A DNA stretch of 22,908 bases from CAYUMU01 sp964445985 (GCA_964445985.1 CAYUMU010000098.1:1-22908), one strand, 5' to 3'; counted from the stretch's first letter, positions 1 through 8,019 are shown. Numbers and translations: made by a program. The notes: generated from the sequence alone by a model not told the origin.

Positions 1-54
1 CCGGCCACCCCGCAAAACGCCCGCTCAAAGCCATTTCCCGACGCTCACTAGCTA

Positions 55-84
55 GGGGCTGGTTGCTGGGGGCTAGGGGATGGG
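55..84 (+). other. Putative G-quadruplex motif
   Basis: Four G-runs of 4, 5, 4 and 3 bases at 55-58, 68-72, 76-79 and 82-84 are separated by loops of 9, 3 and 2 bases, which fits a G-quadruplex pattern on the plus strand. It lies just past the stop codon of the minus-strand lipoprotein gene. The repeated GGGGCT/GGGGGCT wording looks like intergenic repeat DNA. Folding is not demonstrated. Confidence 0.35.
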
Positions 85-129
85 CTTGGCGGGAGATGGC
101 CCGGCCGCACTCCAGCACCGCCAGCGGCT

Positions 130-1911
130 TCAAAAGCCCAGTACCTGAATTTCGGTGACGCCGCCGTAGCTGTCTTCACGCCAGGTGCTGCGAGGCTCGA
201 TTTTGATGTACCGACCGCGAACGAACGGCACGGGCAACGTCGTGCCATAGTCGCCCACGTCGGCCCGACCGGGGGCGGGCGGCACCAGGCCCTGGGCCAC
301 CGGCGTGAGCAGCGACGGCGTCTCGCTCACAAACAGGTCCACGTCTCGCCAGCCGCGATGGGTGTTGCCCGGCAGGTTGTAGTTCCAGATGCGAATGCCG
401 CAGACGGTGCGAACCTCGCCCAGGTCGAGCACAATCAGGGGGCGCTTGTCGCTGGGGTGCTGCCACATTTGCTTCAGGTCGATCACGTTCCACTCCCCAT
501 CCACGGCCGCCGCGGCCGGCGCCTCTTCGCTGCTGTAGCTCGAACGCGAAACCTCCGTCACCTTCAACACCGGGGCTTCAATCTGCCGGGTCACCACGGC
601 CAGCATCAACGCGGCGTCGCGCTCGGCCGAGGGCGCGTCGGCCGGCGCGCGATCGATAATTTCGTGAAGTCGGGCAGGCAGAGCCGCCAACTGTTCGGCG
701 GTTTCCAAGGTGGCGTCGCCTGGAATATTGCGGAGCGCCGCCAGATCGGTTTGATTGTGCTTCTGCACCGCATGATTGGTGGCCAGCAGCGCGGCCGTCA
801 AACTCCGCCCGTCGCCAAACACGCTCGGCAACAGGGCCACCAGCGTCTCTTGTGGCGGATCGTTGCAAACCGACAGGGCCGTCAGCACCGCTTCTCGTTG
901 ACAGGGAATACCGCCCAACCGAGCCAACGCCGCCGCCGAAACGCCGCTGATGGCGCCGCAACAATTCGCACGCCCCTTGGCCGTGGGCTCCAACTGCAGC
1001 GACAATGCCAGCAACCGCGAACCGGCCCCCGGATAAGCCAACCGCTCAATCTCCCGCACGGCCGCCGGCCACACGCCCGCCTGATTGGGGTTCTCCAGCA
1101 CGCTCACAATGCCCGGCACTACCCGCTCAGGCTCGTTAAAAACCCGTAATACCTCCAGGCAGTTGGCCACCAGCGTGGGGTTCTGGCTGTGCAGCGATTC
1201 CAGCAGCATGGGCAGCGCCACCTCGGCGTCGGCCAGCAGCCGGCTGCGGGCCGTGCGCACGTTGCCGCGGTCGTCGCTCTCCAGCAGCCGCATTTGGGTC
1301 ATCAATTCGCGCCGCGTGCGGCGGATGGCTTCGATCGATTGCGCCAAGGTTCCGGCTTGCTGCCGTTGCTCGGCCGTGGGCACCGAAGCCAGCACGTCGT
1401 CCACGGCTTTGGTCGCGGCCTCCAAATCGCCCAGCGCGTATTGCCTGGCCGCTTCGGCCAGCAACTCCTCGCGACGCTGGTGATTACGCAACCGCAGCTG
1501 CTCGGTGAAGGCTTGATCCAATTCGGCCAGGCGATGCTGCTGGGCCTCGCTCAGCTTGTCTGGCGACTGCTTGACGTCGTTGATCGAGGCCCGGGCGGCG
1601 TCGAAATCGTTGCTGGCTAATTGCTCGTCGATCTCATCCAGGCGGGCGTTCCAATCCACCGGCGGCGGTTCCGGCGGCTTTTCCTGCCTGGTCGAAACCG
1701 GCTGGGGAGGGTTGTTTTGCGCCGCGGGCTGGCCAGGCGCCTGTTCGCCGCCGCAGCCTGCCAGGCCAACAGCCAGCAAGCAGACCAATCCCAACGAAGG
1801 CAAGTTCAGCGAAGGCAAGTTCAGCGGGCGCCAACCTGGCAAAACCGTGAGCGGCAACTGGCCGCGCAAGCGAGGCCGGAAACTCGGCATCGAAAACCGA
1901 TCCATGGGCAA
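130..1911 (-). CDS. Lipoprotein with helical repeats and a discoidin-like C-terminal domain
   Basis: A 593-residue protein that I do not recognise as a named family. Residues about 40-53 form a hydrophobic stretch ending in the lipobox LAGC (Cys53), so it is predicted to be a lipid-anchored exported protein. The region before the lipobox is unusually long (about 40 residues), so the true start may be downstream; the Met at residue 8 is one option. Residues about 75-220 are charged, helical and coiled-coil/TPR-like. Residues about 220-440 look like HEAT-type alpha repeats. The last 130 or so residues (from about 465) contain VNVxDLK-like strands, a LDLG...VCGIRIWNYN segment and a YIKIEPRSTW...GVTEIQVLGF ending. 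These resemble the beta-sandwich of F5/8 type C (discoidin) or DUF4457-like domains, suggesting sugar or surface binding. The gene is divergent from the 2309-3355 gene. Confidence 0.75.
   Translation of the reverse strand: MPMDRFSMPSFRPRLRGQLPLTVLPGWRPLNLPSLNLPSLGLVCLLAVGLAGCGGEQAPGQPAAQNNPPQPVSTRQEKPPEPPPVDWNARLDEIDEQLASNDFDAARASINDVKQSPDKLSEAQQHRLAELDQAFTEQLRLRNHQRREELLAEAARQYALGDLEAATKAVDDVLASVPTAEQRQQAGTLAQSIEAIRRTRRELMTQMRLLESDDRGNVRTARSRLLADAEVALPMLLESLHSQNPTLVANCLEVLRVFNEPERVVPGIVSVLENPNQAGVWPAAVREIERLAYPGAGSRLLALSLQLEPTAKGRANCCGAISGVSAAALARLGGIPCQREAVLTALSVCNDPPQETLVALLPSVFGDGRSLTAALLATNHAVQKHNQTDLAALRNIPGDATLETAEQLAALPARLHEIIDRAPADAPSAERDAALMLAVVTRQIEAPVLKVTEVSRSSYSSEEAPAAAAVDGEWNVIDLKQMWQHPSDKRPLIVLDLGEVRTVCGIRIWNYNLPGNTHRGWRDVDLFVSETPSLLTPVAQGLVPPAPGRADVGDYGTTLPVPFVRGRYIKIEPRSTWREDSYGGVTEIQVLGF
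1795..1824 (-). repeat. 15-bp tandem duplication in the signal region
   Basis: The 15-mer CGAAGGCAAGTTCAG occurs twice head to tail (1795-1809 and 1810-1824). It encodes the repeated NLPSL pentapeptide just before the hydrophobic core of the lipoprotein signal. It is in frame, so the reading frame is preserved. Confidence 0.85.
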
Positions 1912-2308
1912 GCACTCTATCGACAGGCGGGATTCGGGAGGCAGGGTAAAAACTCAGGCGCCTCCCCCACCCCGGCGTTAGCCCGCGGGGAGGAGGCAAC
2001 CGCTCCATCATAGGCCCAGCGGCGACCGGTTTCAAAATTCCCGTGGGGTTTTGCTGGGGGTGATCCCCCATCCCCGGTGGCCGGGCGCCCGCGAGGTTCC
2101 CTTCCGCCCCGGGGTAATTCATGGGAATTGCATATTTCGACGGCCCGCGGCGGTGATTACCATGCGAAGCTTAGTCGCGAGCTGGAGGGACCGACCTGTT
2201 CCCCCGGCTCCCGGTGTGCGCGGCGAGTCCAGGCCGTAACGCGCGGCTGTGTGTTGAACGCCCCCCATTCTTTTAAGGTCGGTTCGGCAACCTCCGAACC
2301 GCGAAGTT
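1912..2308. other. Divergent intergenic region
   Basis: About 400 bases separate the lipoprotein gene (minus) from the EEP-family gene (plus), so it should hold both promoters. No convincing -35/-10 pair was recognised. Short open frames here have no ribosome binding site or recognisable product. It contains the hairpin repeat at 1960-1997. Confidence 0.5.
1960..1997. repeat. GC-rich hairpin containing a dispersed TTAGCCCGCGGGGA repeat
   Basis: GCCTCC (1960-1965) can pair with GGAGGC (1992-1997), and CCCCG near 1970-1974 with CGGGG (1986-1990), giving a strong interrupted stem. The right half carries TTAGCCCGCGGGGA, found again at 5026-5048 in another divergent intergenic region. It lies about 50 bases upstream of the lipoprotein start. 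Confidence 0.55.
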
Positions 2309-3355
2309 ATGAACGCCAAGCCCGCTCGATGGCTCATTCGCCCGTGGAACCGCCCGTGGCTGCTGGCCTGGACCGGCGCCCTGCTCGTGGTTGGCGCCGG
2401 GGTCGCAATCGGCCCGGCGCAGGCTGCCGAACAGGTTCGCGTTGGCACCGTGAACTGCAATTTTCTGGTGCTCCGCAAGGTTCACATGAAGTACGACCTG
2501 CCGTTCGACGAACGCGAATGGTCTGACCAGCAGCGGCAAACCTGGAGCCCCAGCGGCTATCGCCAGGAGCGGTTCCGCGAAAGCGTGGCCGCCATGGCGG
2601 CCATGATCCAAGACATCAACGCCGACGTGCTCGTGCTCACCGAAGTCGGCAAGGGCGACGACGTGACCGCCCTGTGGGACGAAGTACAACAGCTGGGGCT
2701 CAAGTACACGCACCGCGTGGAAGGCCTGTCCACCGACACCATCACCGGGCAAAACGTGGCCGTGTTTTCCCGCCTGCCGCTCACAGGGCTCGCTACCTCC
2801 ATTCCCGGCCGCGAAACCTATGAAGAAGAACTGGACGACGAAGAAACCGAGAAAGACACCGGCATCAGCAAAGGGCTCAAGGTGGTCTTCCCCCTCGCCG
2901 GCAAACCGGTCCACTTGTTCGCCTGCCATTTAGCCAGCGAACGCGGCGGACATGAAAAAGACCAGCAGCGCATCGCCCAGGCTTCCATCGTGCGCCGCAA
3001 TTACCTGCCGCTCCTCAATGGCGGCGCCCACGTGATCGTGGCCGGCGACCTCAACGACAAACGCGGCGACCCCACCCTCCGCCGCATCCGAGGCAAAGAC
3101 GACATCTGGGAAGACCTGATCCAAACGGGGCTCTCGCGCTACTTCCCCGCCGACAAGATTCACACCCGTTATACCTTTGTGTGGGACGGCACGCCGCAGC
3201 AGATCGATCACGTGCTCCTCTCCAACTCGGTGGCCCAGGCGTGCTTCGCCGGCGGCGTTATCTCCGAAACCGTGCCTTGCAAACACAAGCTGGGCCAAAC
3301 CGAATTCCTGGCCACCGACCACTGGGCGTTTGTGGTCACGCTGCAACTGCCGTAA
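2309..3355 (+). CDS. Secreted endonuclease/exonuclease/phosphatase (EEP) family protein
   Basis: A 348-residue protein of the EEP (DNase I-like) superfamily, metal-dependent phosphodiesterases acting on nucleic acids, phosphoinositides or sphingomyelin. The substrate cannot be read from sequence. Visible motifs are VGTVNCN near residue 49, VLTEVG (Glu112), FACHLAS (His207), the AGDLND metal/catalytic motif (Asp247, Asn249), QIDHVLLS (Asp300) and the terminal ATDHWAF (Asp337-His338). This is the full EEP set in normal order. Residues 1-39 hold a basic N-terminus, a hydrophobic core and an AQA-A cleavage site, so export is predicted. A Glu/Asp-rich loop sits at about residues 171-183. The start at 2309 has no obvious ribosome binding site but gives an ideal signal peptide. 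A hairpin repeat follows the stop immediately, and the next gene converges. Confidence 0.88.
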   Translation: MNAKPARWLIRPWNRPWLLAWTGALLVVGAGVAIGPAQAAEQVRVGTVNCNFLVLRKVHMKYDLPFDEREWSDQQRQTWSPSGYRQERFRESVAAMAAMIQDINADVLVLTEVGKGDDVTALWDEVQQLGLKYTHRVEGLSTDTITGQNVAVFSRLPLTGLATSIPGRETYEEELDDEETEKDTGISKGLKVVFPLAGKPVHLFACHLASERGGHEKDQQRIAQASIVRRNYLPLLNGGAHVIVAGDLNDKRGDPTLRRIRGKDDIWEDLIQTGLSRYFPADKIHTRYTFVWDGTPQQIDHVLLSNSVAQACFAGGVISETVPCKHKLGQTEFLATDHWAFVVTLQLP

Positions 3356-3359
3356 CAAA

Positions 3360-3410
3360 GTCGCCTTTCGCTCCGCGAAAGGATTTTGCTTTCGCGGAGC
3401 GAAAGACGAC
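3360..3410. repeat. Double-hairpin inverted repeat between convergent genes
   Basis: CTTTCGCTCCGCGAAAG (3365-3381) is followed after 7 bases by its exact reverse complement CTTTCGCGGAGCGAAAG (3389-3405). Flanking GTCG (3360-3363) and CGAC (3407-3410) extend the arms with one mismatch. Each arm is also a small hairpin (7-bp stem, 3-base loop). It begins 4 bases after the EEP stop and ends 20 bases before the stop of the converging regulator, a good position for a bidirectional terminator. The same 17-mer recurs at 10197-10213. Confidence 0.8.
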
Positions 3411-3430
3411 TAGGTCGTTTCGGCGCACCC

Positions 3431-4981
3431 TCATTCGGCCGCCTCATCCTCATCCATCAAGCCCAACTGTTGCAGTCGGCGATACAGCCGAGGGCGGGTG
3501 AGGCCCAGCAGTCTGGCCGCTTGGGCCTTGTTGTTCTTGGCCAGTCGCAGGGCTCTCTGGATGCACTCCAGCTCAATATTCCGCAGCACCTGTTCCAGGT
3601 CGATCGATTCATCGGGGCGGCTCGGACGATGGGCCGCTTCGTTGGCCAGGCGAATGGAGGCCGGCAGGTCAGCCGCGCCGATCAGCGGGCCCTGGCAGTG
3701 GCCATGGGCAAATCGCACCGCTTCCATCAGCTCATCCACATCGTGGGGCCAATGGTAGGCCACCAGCAACTTCAGCGCGTCGTCTCCCAAGCCGCCAAGC
3801 TGCTTCGGGCTGTCGGCGTTGACCTCTTCCAGCAGGGCCTGCGCCAACAGCGGCAGGTCGTGCAGCCGCGATTCCAAGGGGGGCAGCTCAATCACCGCCG
3901 TGGTTAGCAGCATGGCCAACTCGGGATGGAAACGCTCGGTGGGGCCGGCCGATAGCAGCGAGTTCCGAGCCGTGCCGATGATCCGCCAACCCCGGCCGTG
4001 CTCCACCAGCCGGCGATGCAGATGCTGCTGGGATTCAATCGATAGCTGATCGACATCGTTCAACAGCAACGTGCGCAGGCCCGACGATACCGGAGACGAC
4101 TCCCGCTCGATCATCTCCAAAAACAGTTCGCACTGCAGGTCGGCACAAGCCAGCGCGATCAGCGGCGTATCGGGTCCGGGGCTGCTGGCGTGAATGGCGG
4201 CCGCCACGTGCTGCCGGCCGCTCCCCGGCGGCCCGCTAATAACAACGTGAGCCCGGCAGCCGGCCGCCATGGCAATCTGGTCCTGCACCCGGCGAATGTT
4301 GGCGCTGATGCCCACAAACCGATTCCGCTGCGCCGCGCGGCCGCGTCGTCTCCGCAACCTTTGCAGTTGGGCATGCAACTCGGCCGGCAACGGATCGACC
4401 GGCAACGGAGCCGGCTCGGCAACCTCGCCCCCTTCCAGCCATTGAGCCATCACCAGCGTGACTTGCCCCGCCTCGAGGGCCACGGGAAAAAAGCGGAAGC
4501 TGCCGGGCGAAAGCGGCTCCAGCGGCCGCTCGCCCGCCGATTCGCCCAACGATTCGTCCAACGATTCGTCCAACGATTCGTCCGACATCGCCTCGTCGTC
4601 TTCGCCATCCATCTCCATGGGGGCGGCGACCCCTTGACCCGCGTTGAGCACCGCGGGCGTGTTGTCAGCGCTGGGACCAGCTTCGGGCGGATGGAGCGTC
4701 GCCATGCAAATCTCTCCCAGAAAGGCCCGCGGCGGCGGCGCCAATAAGGCCGCCAATTGGGCCGGCCGCGATTCGAGACCGCCCGCTCCGTAAACGCAGC
4801 GCTGATCTTGCAACTCGGCCGCGTCGCAGGCCAACCAGCGGGTGCAAGCCTTGTTCACATAGACCAGTCGCCCTTGGGCATCGACCGCATACAACGGCCG
4901 ATCGGCGGTTCGCAGCAATTTCAAAAAGGGATTATTGCGAGTTCGAGCGGGCGGCATGGTTCGTTTCTTTCGTGCGGACAT
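3431..4981 (-). CDS. Degenerate sigma54-activator-like regulator with Fis-type HTH
   Basis: A 516-residue protein from this start. Residues about 15-60 (LLRTADRPLYAVDAQGRLVYVNKA) are PAS-like. A low-complexity acidic stretch with DESLDESLDES follows. Next comes a region in the position of the AAA+ domain of bacterial enhancer-binding proteins. The C-terminal 45 residues are a Fis-type helix-turn-helix (ALRLAKNNKAQAARLLGLTR...LYRRLQQLG) matching NtrC-family DNA-binding domains. The AAA+ part is abnormal: the P-loop reads GPPGSGRQ with Arg in place of the essential Lys, the Walker B region reads LLLNDVDQL, and the GAFTGA sigma54-contact loop is missing. It probably binds DNA without acting as a sigma54-dependent ATPase. 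Upstream in-frame codons to 5095 run into the promoter region of the divergent HD gene; 4981 (GGTGGAG just before ATG) or 4957 are more likely starts. Confidence 0.75.
   Translation of the reverse strand: MSARKKRTMPPARTRNNPFLKLLRTADRPLYAVDAQGRLVYVNKACTRWLACDAAELQDQRCVYGAGGLESRPAQLAALLAPPPRAFLGEICMATLHPPEAGPSADNTPAVLNAGQGVAAPMEMDGEDDEAMSDESLDESLDESLGESAGERPLEPLSPGSFRFFPVALEAGQVTLVMAQWLEGGEVAEPAPLPVDPLPAELHAQLQRLRRRRGRAAQRNRFVGISANIRRVQDQIAMAAGCRAHVVISGPPGSGRQHVAAAIHASSPGPDTPLIALACADLQCELFLEMIERESSPVSSGLRTLLLNDVDQLSIESQQHLHRRLVEHGRGWRIIGTARNSLLSAGPTERFHPELAMLLTTAVIELPPLESRLHDLPLLAQALLEEVNADSPKQLGGLGDDALKLLVAYHWPHDVDELMEAVRFAHGHCQGPLIGAADLPASIRLANEAAHRPSRPDESIDLEQVLRNIELECIQRALRLAKNNKAQAARLLGLTRPRLYRRLQQLGLMDEDEAAE
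4538..4585 (-). repeat. 12-bp tandem repeat, four units
   Basis: Four head-to-tail copies of a CGATTCGTCCAA-type unit (4538-4549, 4550-4561, 4562-4573, 4574-4585). The two inner copies are identical, the first differs at one base and the last at one base. They encode the DESL repeat in the acidic linker of the regulator. Unit length is a multiple of three, so copy-number change would keep frame. Confidence 0.9.
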
Positions 4982-5025
4982 CTCCACCAGCTGCCGAGAT
5001 GTTTCACGAGTTTTGGTGCAGTTGC

Positions 5026-5048
5026 GGTTAGCCCGCGGGGAAGGAGGC
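5026..5048. repeat. Second copy of the TTAGCCCGCGGGGA repeat
   Basis: GGTTAGCCCGCGGGGA followed by AGGAGGC matches the sequence at 1976-1997 apart from one inserted A and one flanking base. Both copies lie in intergenic DNA between divergent genes. The core GCCCGCGGGG is nearly self-complementary. Confidence 0.6.
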
Positions 5049-5123
5049 GAGACGCAAATAGCAAGGGCAAAACCGTGGAGCCACCGTATCCCCACGGGGC
5101 GGCTTCAATTGTACCATAGCGGC

Positions 5124-6455
<1,332 letters not shown>

Positions 6456-6530
6456 CGGTGGCCGTGCCGGCCATGAATGGGCGCTGCTATTTTGCCAAAC
6501 GGGTGTTTCATCCAGAGGCTAGAAACGAGA

Positions 6531-6659
6531 ATGATCGTGAAACGTCCCCCTGGTATTGACATGATGATCTTCACGGCGATCGCTTTGTTCGCGCTGGCGG
6601 TGGTGCTCTACCTGGGCTGGGAGGTATGGCGCATGCTTCGTATTGAAGTGCCGGGGTAG
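6531..6659 (+). CDS. Small single-span membrane protein
   Basis: A 42-residue frame, with an alternative start at 6477 giving 60 residues. It reads as a short basic N-terminus, one hydrophobic helix of about 20 residues (IFTAIALFALAVVLYLGWEVW) and a short polar tail. A purine-rich AGAAACGAGA precedes the ATG at 6531 as a weak ribosome binding site. It lies 75 bases after the HD gene on the same strand and could be co-transcribed. No family is recognised. The clean membrane segment argues for a real gene, but the length leaves room for chance. Confidence 0.45.
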   Translation: MIVKRPPGIDMMIFTAIALFALAVVLYLGWEVWRMLRIEVPG

Positions 6660-6730
6660 GGATTTCGTCCGGCCCCCTGGGCGTTGGCGTTCCCAAGCGG
6701 CAGGCCATTTCGCTTCCACGCCCGTTGACG

Positions 6731-6780
6731 AATGATGGCGCGGCTTCGGTTCGGCTGCCCGGCGATGAGTCCGCTCACGG
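6731..6780. repeat. 50-bp direct repeat, copy A
   Basis: This aligns without gaps to 6910-6959, with about 36 of 50 positions identical. Conserved blocks are AATGATGGC at the left end and GATGAGTCCGCT at the right end; the middle is diverged. Confidence 0.65.
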
Positions 6781-6909
6781 CGAGACCGCCCTCGGATCGG
6801 AAGATGAATGACGCCGCCAGTCTTTTGGCACAGAGACGGCGCAGCGGAATCTTGACAAGCGTCGGGCTTGATTCCAATGCCGTGCGTTTCACTGCCGCGT
6901 CTTCTAGCC

Positions 6910-6959
6910 AATGATGGCTCGGGGTGAAATTGGCCCGCCGGTGATGAGTCCGCTTTCGG
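6910..6959. repeat. 50-bp direct repeat, copy B
   Basis: The partner of the repeat at 6731-6780, offset by 179 bases. Both ends are conserved (AATGATGGC, GATGAGTCCGCT) and the interior is diverged. This suggests two copies of a short dispersed element or two binding sites with conserved edges. Confidence 0.65.
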
Positions 6960-7159
6960 GTAGATCGGACTACAAAATTCTTCGCCCTCAGGACATTTGC
7001 CACACCCTAACGAAAATTCCAGCCTCGCCCTCCTCGTCCCTTAATGCTCTTGCCATCGGCACTTCCGCGCCAACCAACCGGGTCGCTTCAAAGCGCAAGT
7101 CGGGAATCGCTGGTAGCAATGCTTGCAAACGACACCAACATCACTAGACTCTGACTTCT

Positions 7160-7216
7160 GTGGGAAACACGCCCACTCAAGTAGTATTCAAAAGCATTTT
7201 GTGGGAAACTAACCCA
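7160..7216 (+). promoter_or_regulatory. Paired GTGGGAAACNNNCCCA boxes upstream of mraZ
   Basis: Two 16-base boxes share GTGGGAAAC, three variable bases, then CCCA: 7160-7175 and 7201-7216, 41 bases apart (close to four helical turns). Known MraZ operators are built from GTGGG-type repeats. Box 2 overlaps the predicted -35 and spacer, fitting autoregulation by the MraZ encoded downstream. Binding is inferred. Confidence 0.65.
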
Positions 7217-7226
7217 AAGCTAGAAT
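7198..7226 (+). promoter_or_regulatory. Predicted mraZ promoter
   Basis: A TTTGTG (7198-7203) -35-like hexamer, 17-base spacer and TAGAAT (7221-7226) -10-like hexamer. This is the best sigma70-type match seen upstream of mraZ. It would give a leader of roughly 105-110 bases. Confidence 0.5.
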
Positions 7227-7234
7227 AGAGAGAG

Positions 7235-7268
7235 GCCGGCCGACTCCTTTGCGGAGCAGGTGGCCGGC
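7235..7268 (+). promoter_or_regulatory. Stem-loop in the mraZ leader
   Basis: GCCGGCC (7235-7241) pairs with GGCCGGC (7262-7268), and inside it CTCC (7244-7247) pairs with GGAG (7253-7256) around a TTTGC loop. It lies between the predicted promoter and the ribosome binding site, so it would be in the 5' leader RNA. Function unknown. Confidence 0.5.
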
Positions 7269-7340
7269 TTCGCCAGAGGGAGTTTGAGCGAGGGCTCGCC
7301 GGGAACGGACTCGTTACGCTGACCTTTTCGAGGGGCCACG

Positions 7341-7823
7341 ATGTCTGATCCCGAGTTCATCCTCGGAGAATTTCAACGCACGCTCGACGAGCGGTATCGA
7401 CTATCGGTGCCCTGTGAGTTGGTGCAGCAAATGGGAGGCGAAGAGGCCGACTACATCCTGGCCAAAGAACGTCCTGGTTGTTTGAGTTTTTGGACCGGAG
7501 CCCGCTGGCAAACCAAGTTGGACCAAGGCGTGGCGCTGGTCGAAGCCAAAATGCGAGCCGGCAAGCTCGAAGGACAAATTTCCCAGGTGCAATTGCTCGG
7601 CCGACTCCTTTCCACCCGACATCGCAACGTGAAACTCGCCGGCAAAGGCCGGCTGTTAATTCCCGAAGGTTTTCGAGAGTTTTTGCAGGTTCCCGCCTCG
7701 GGCGAAGTGATGGTGGTGGGAGCCGCCGTATGTGTGGAAATCTGGCAACCCGCGGCCTGGCTCGCCTACTTGAACCAGCGGATGCCCAAGTTCCGCCGTT
7801 TGTTTGATCAATTGTCGGGCTAG
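7341..7823 (+). CDS. mraZ: MraZ transcriptional regulator
   Basis: A 160-residue MraZ/SpoVT-AbrB-fold protein, in the usual size range for the family. The first half carries LDERYRLSVP, the DxxxR signature (Asp16, Arg20). The second half carries LAGKGRLLIPEGFREF, matching the second MraZ repeat, though the DxxxR aspartate there is Ala100. MraZ forms ring-shaped oligomers that bind GTGGG-type repeats and in many bacteria represses its own operon. A ribosome binding site GAGGGG ends 5 bases before the ATG. In most bacteria mraZ heads the dcw cluster followed by rsmH; here no rsmH or division gene follows, and ruvC comes after a 480-base gap. Confidence 0.88.
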   Translation: MSDPEFILGEFQRTLDERYRLSVPCELVQQMGGEEADYILAKERPGCLSFWTGARWQTKLDQGVALVEAKMRAGKLEGQISQVQLLGRLLSTRHRNVKLAGKGRLLIPEGFREFLQVPASGEVMVVGAAVCVEIWQPAAWLAYLNQRMPKFRRLFDQLSG

Positions 7824-7991
7824 CCCACCCAGGGCGCCCGCAAGCTGACGAAGACCTGGATCGACCAGCGCCCTCGTCCGGTACGAAGTGAAGACACAGG
7901 AGAACATTGGAATCCGCGGGCGTCACCCGAGAGTGTCACCCAAGAAGCCTCCCCGGCCGGCCCACCGCGGATTTCCGTGTTCTTTAGCATC

Positions 7992-8019
7992 CTTTCCGGC
8001 ACCGTCACCCGCCGGAAAG
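7992..8019. repeat. Perfect 9-bp stem-loop
   Basis: CTTTCCGGC (7992-8000) and GCCGGAAAG (8011-8019) form a perfect stem around the loop ACCGTCACCC, which contains one of the three GTCACCC heptamers. No T-run follows, so it is not a standard intrinsic terminator. Confidence 0.6.

Larger units (their letters stand above)
6660..7159. other. Intergenic region with diverged direct repeats
   Basis: No supported gene. Short frames at 6732-6914 and 6911-7147 both start inside the two copies of a 50-bp repeat and so share MMAR...MSPL at their N-termini; this reflects the repeat, not protein conservation. The rest has lower GC than the neighbouring genes towards the mraZ promoter. Confidence 0.5.

Noticed and set aside
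3431..4981. A functional NtrC-type sigma54 activator
   Set aside because: The P-loop Lys, Walker B acidic pair and GAFTGA loop are not present, so the functional label is not supported even though the domain order fits.
4982..5095. An N-terminal extension of the regulator to 5095
   Set aside because: It runs through the TTAGCCCGCGGGGA repeat and the upstream region of the divergent HD gene; later starts are closer to the PAS-like domain.
6732..7147. Two short plus-strand proteins starting MMAR...MSPL
   Set aside because: Their similarity comes from the 50-bp DNA repeat in which both begin; neither has a ribosome binding site or a plausible fold.
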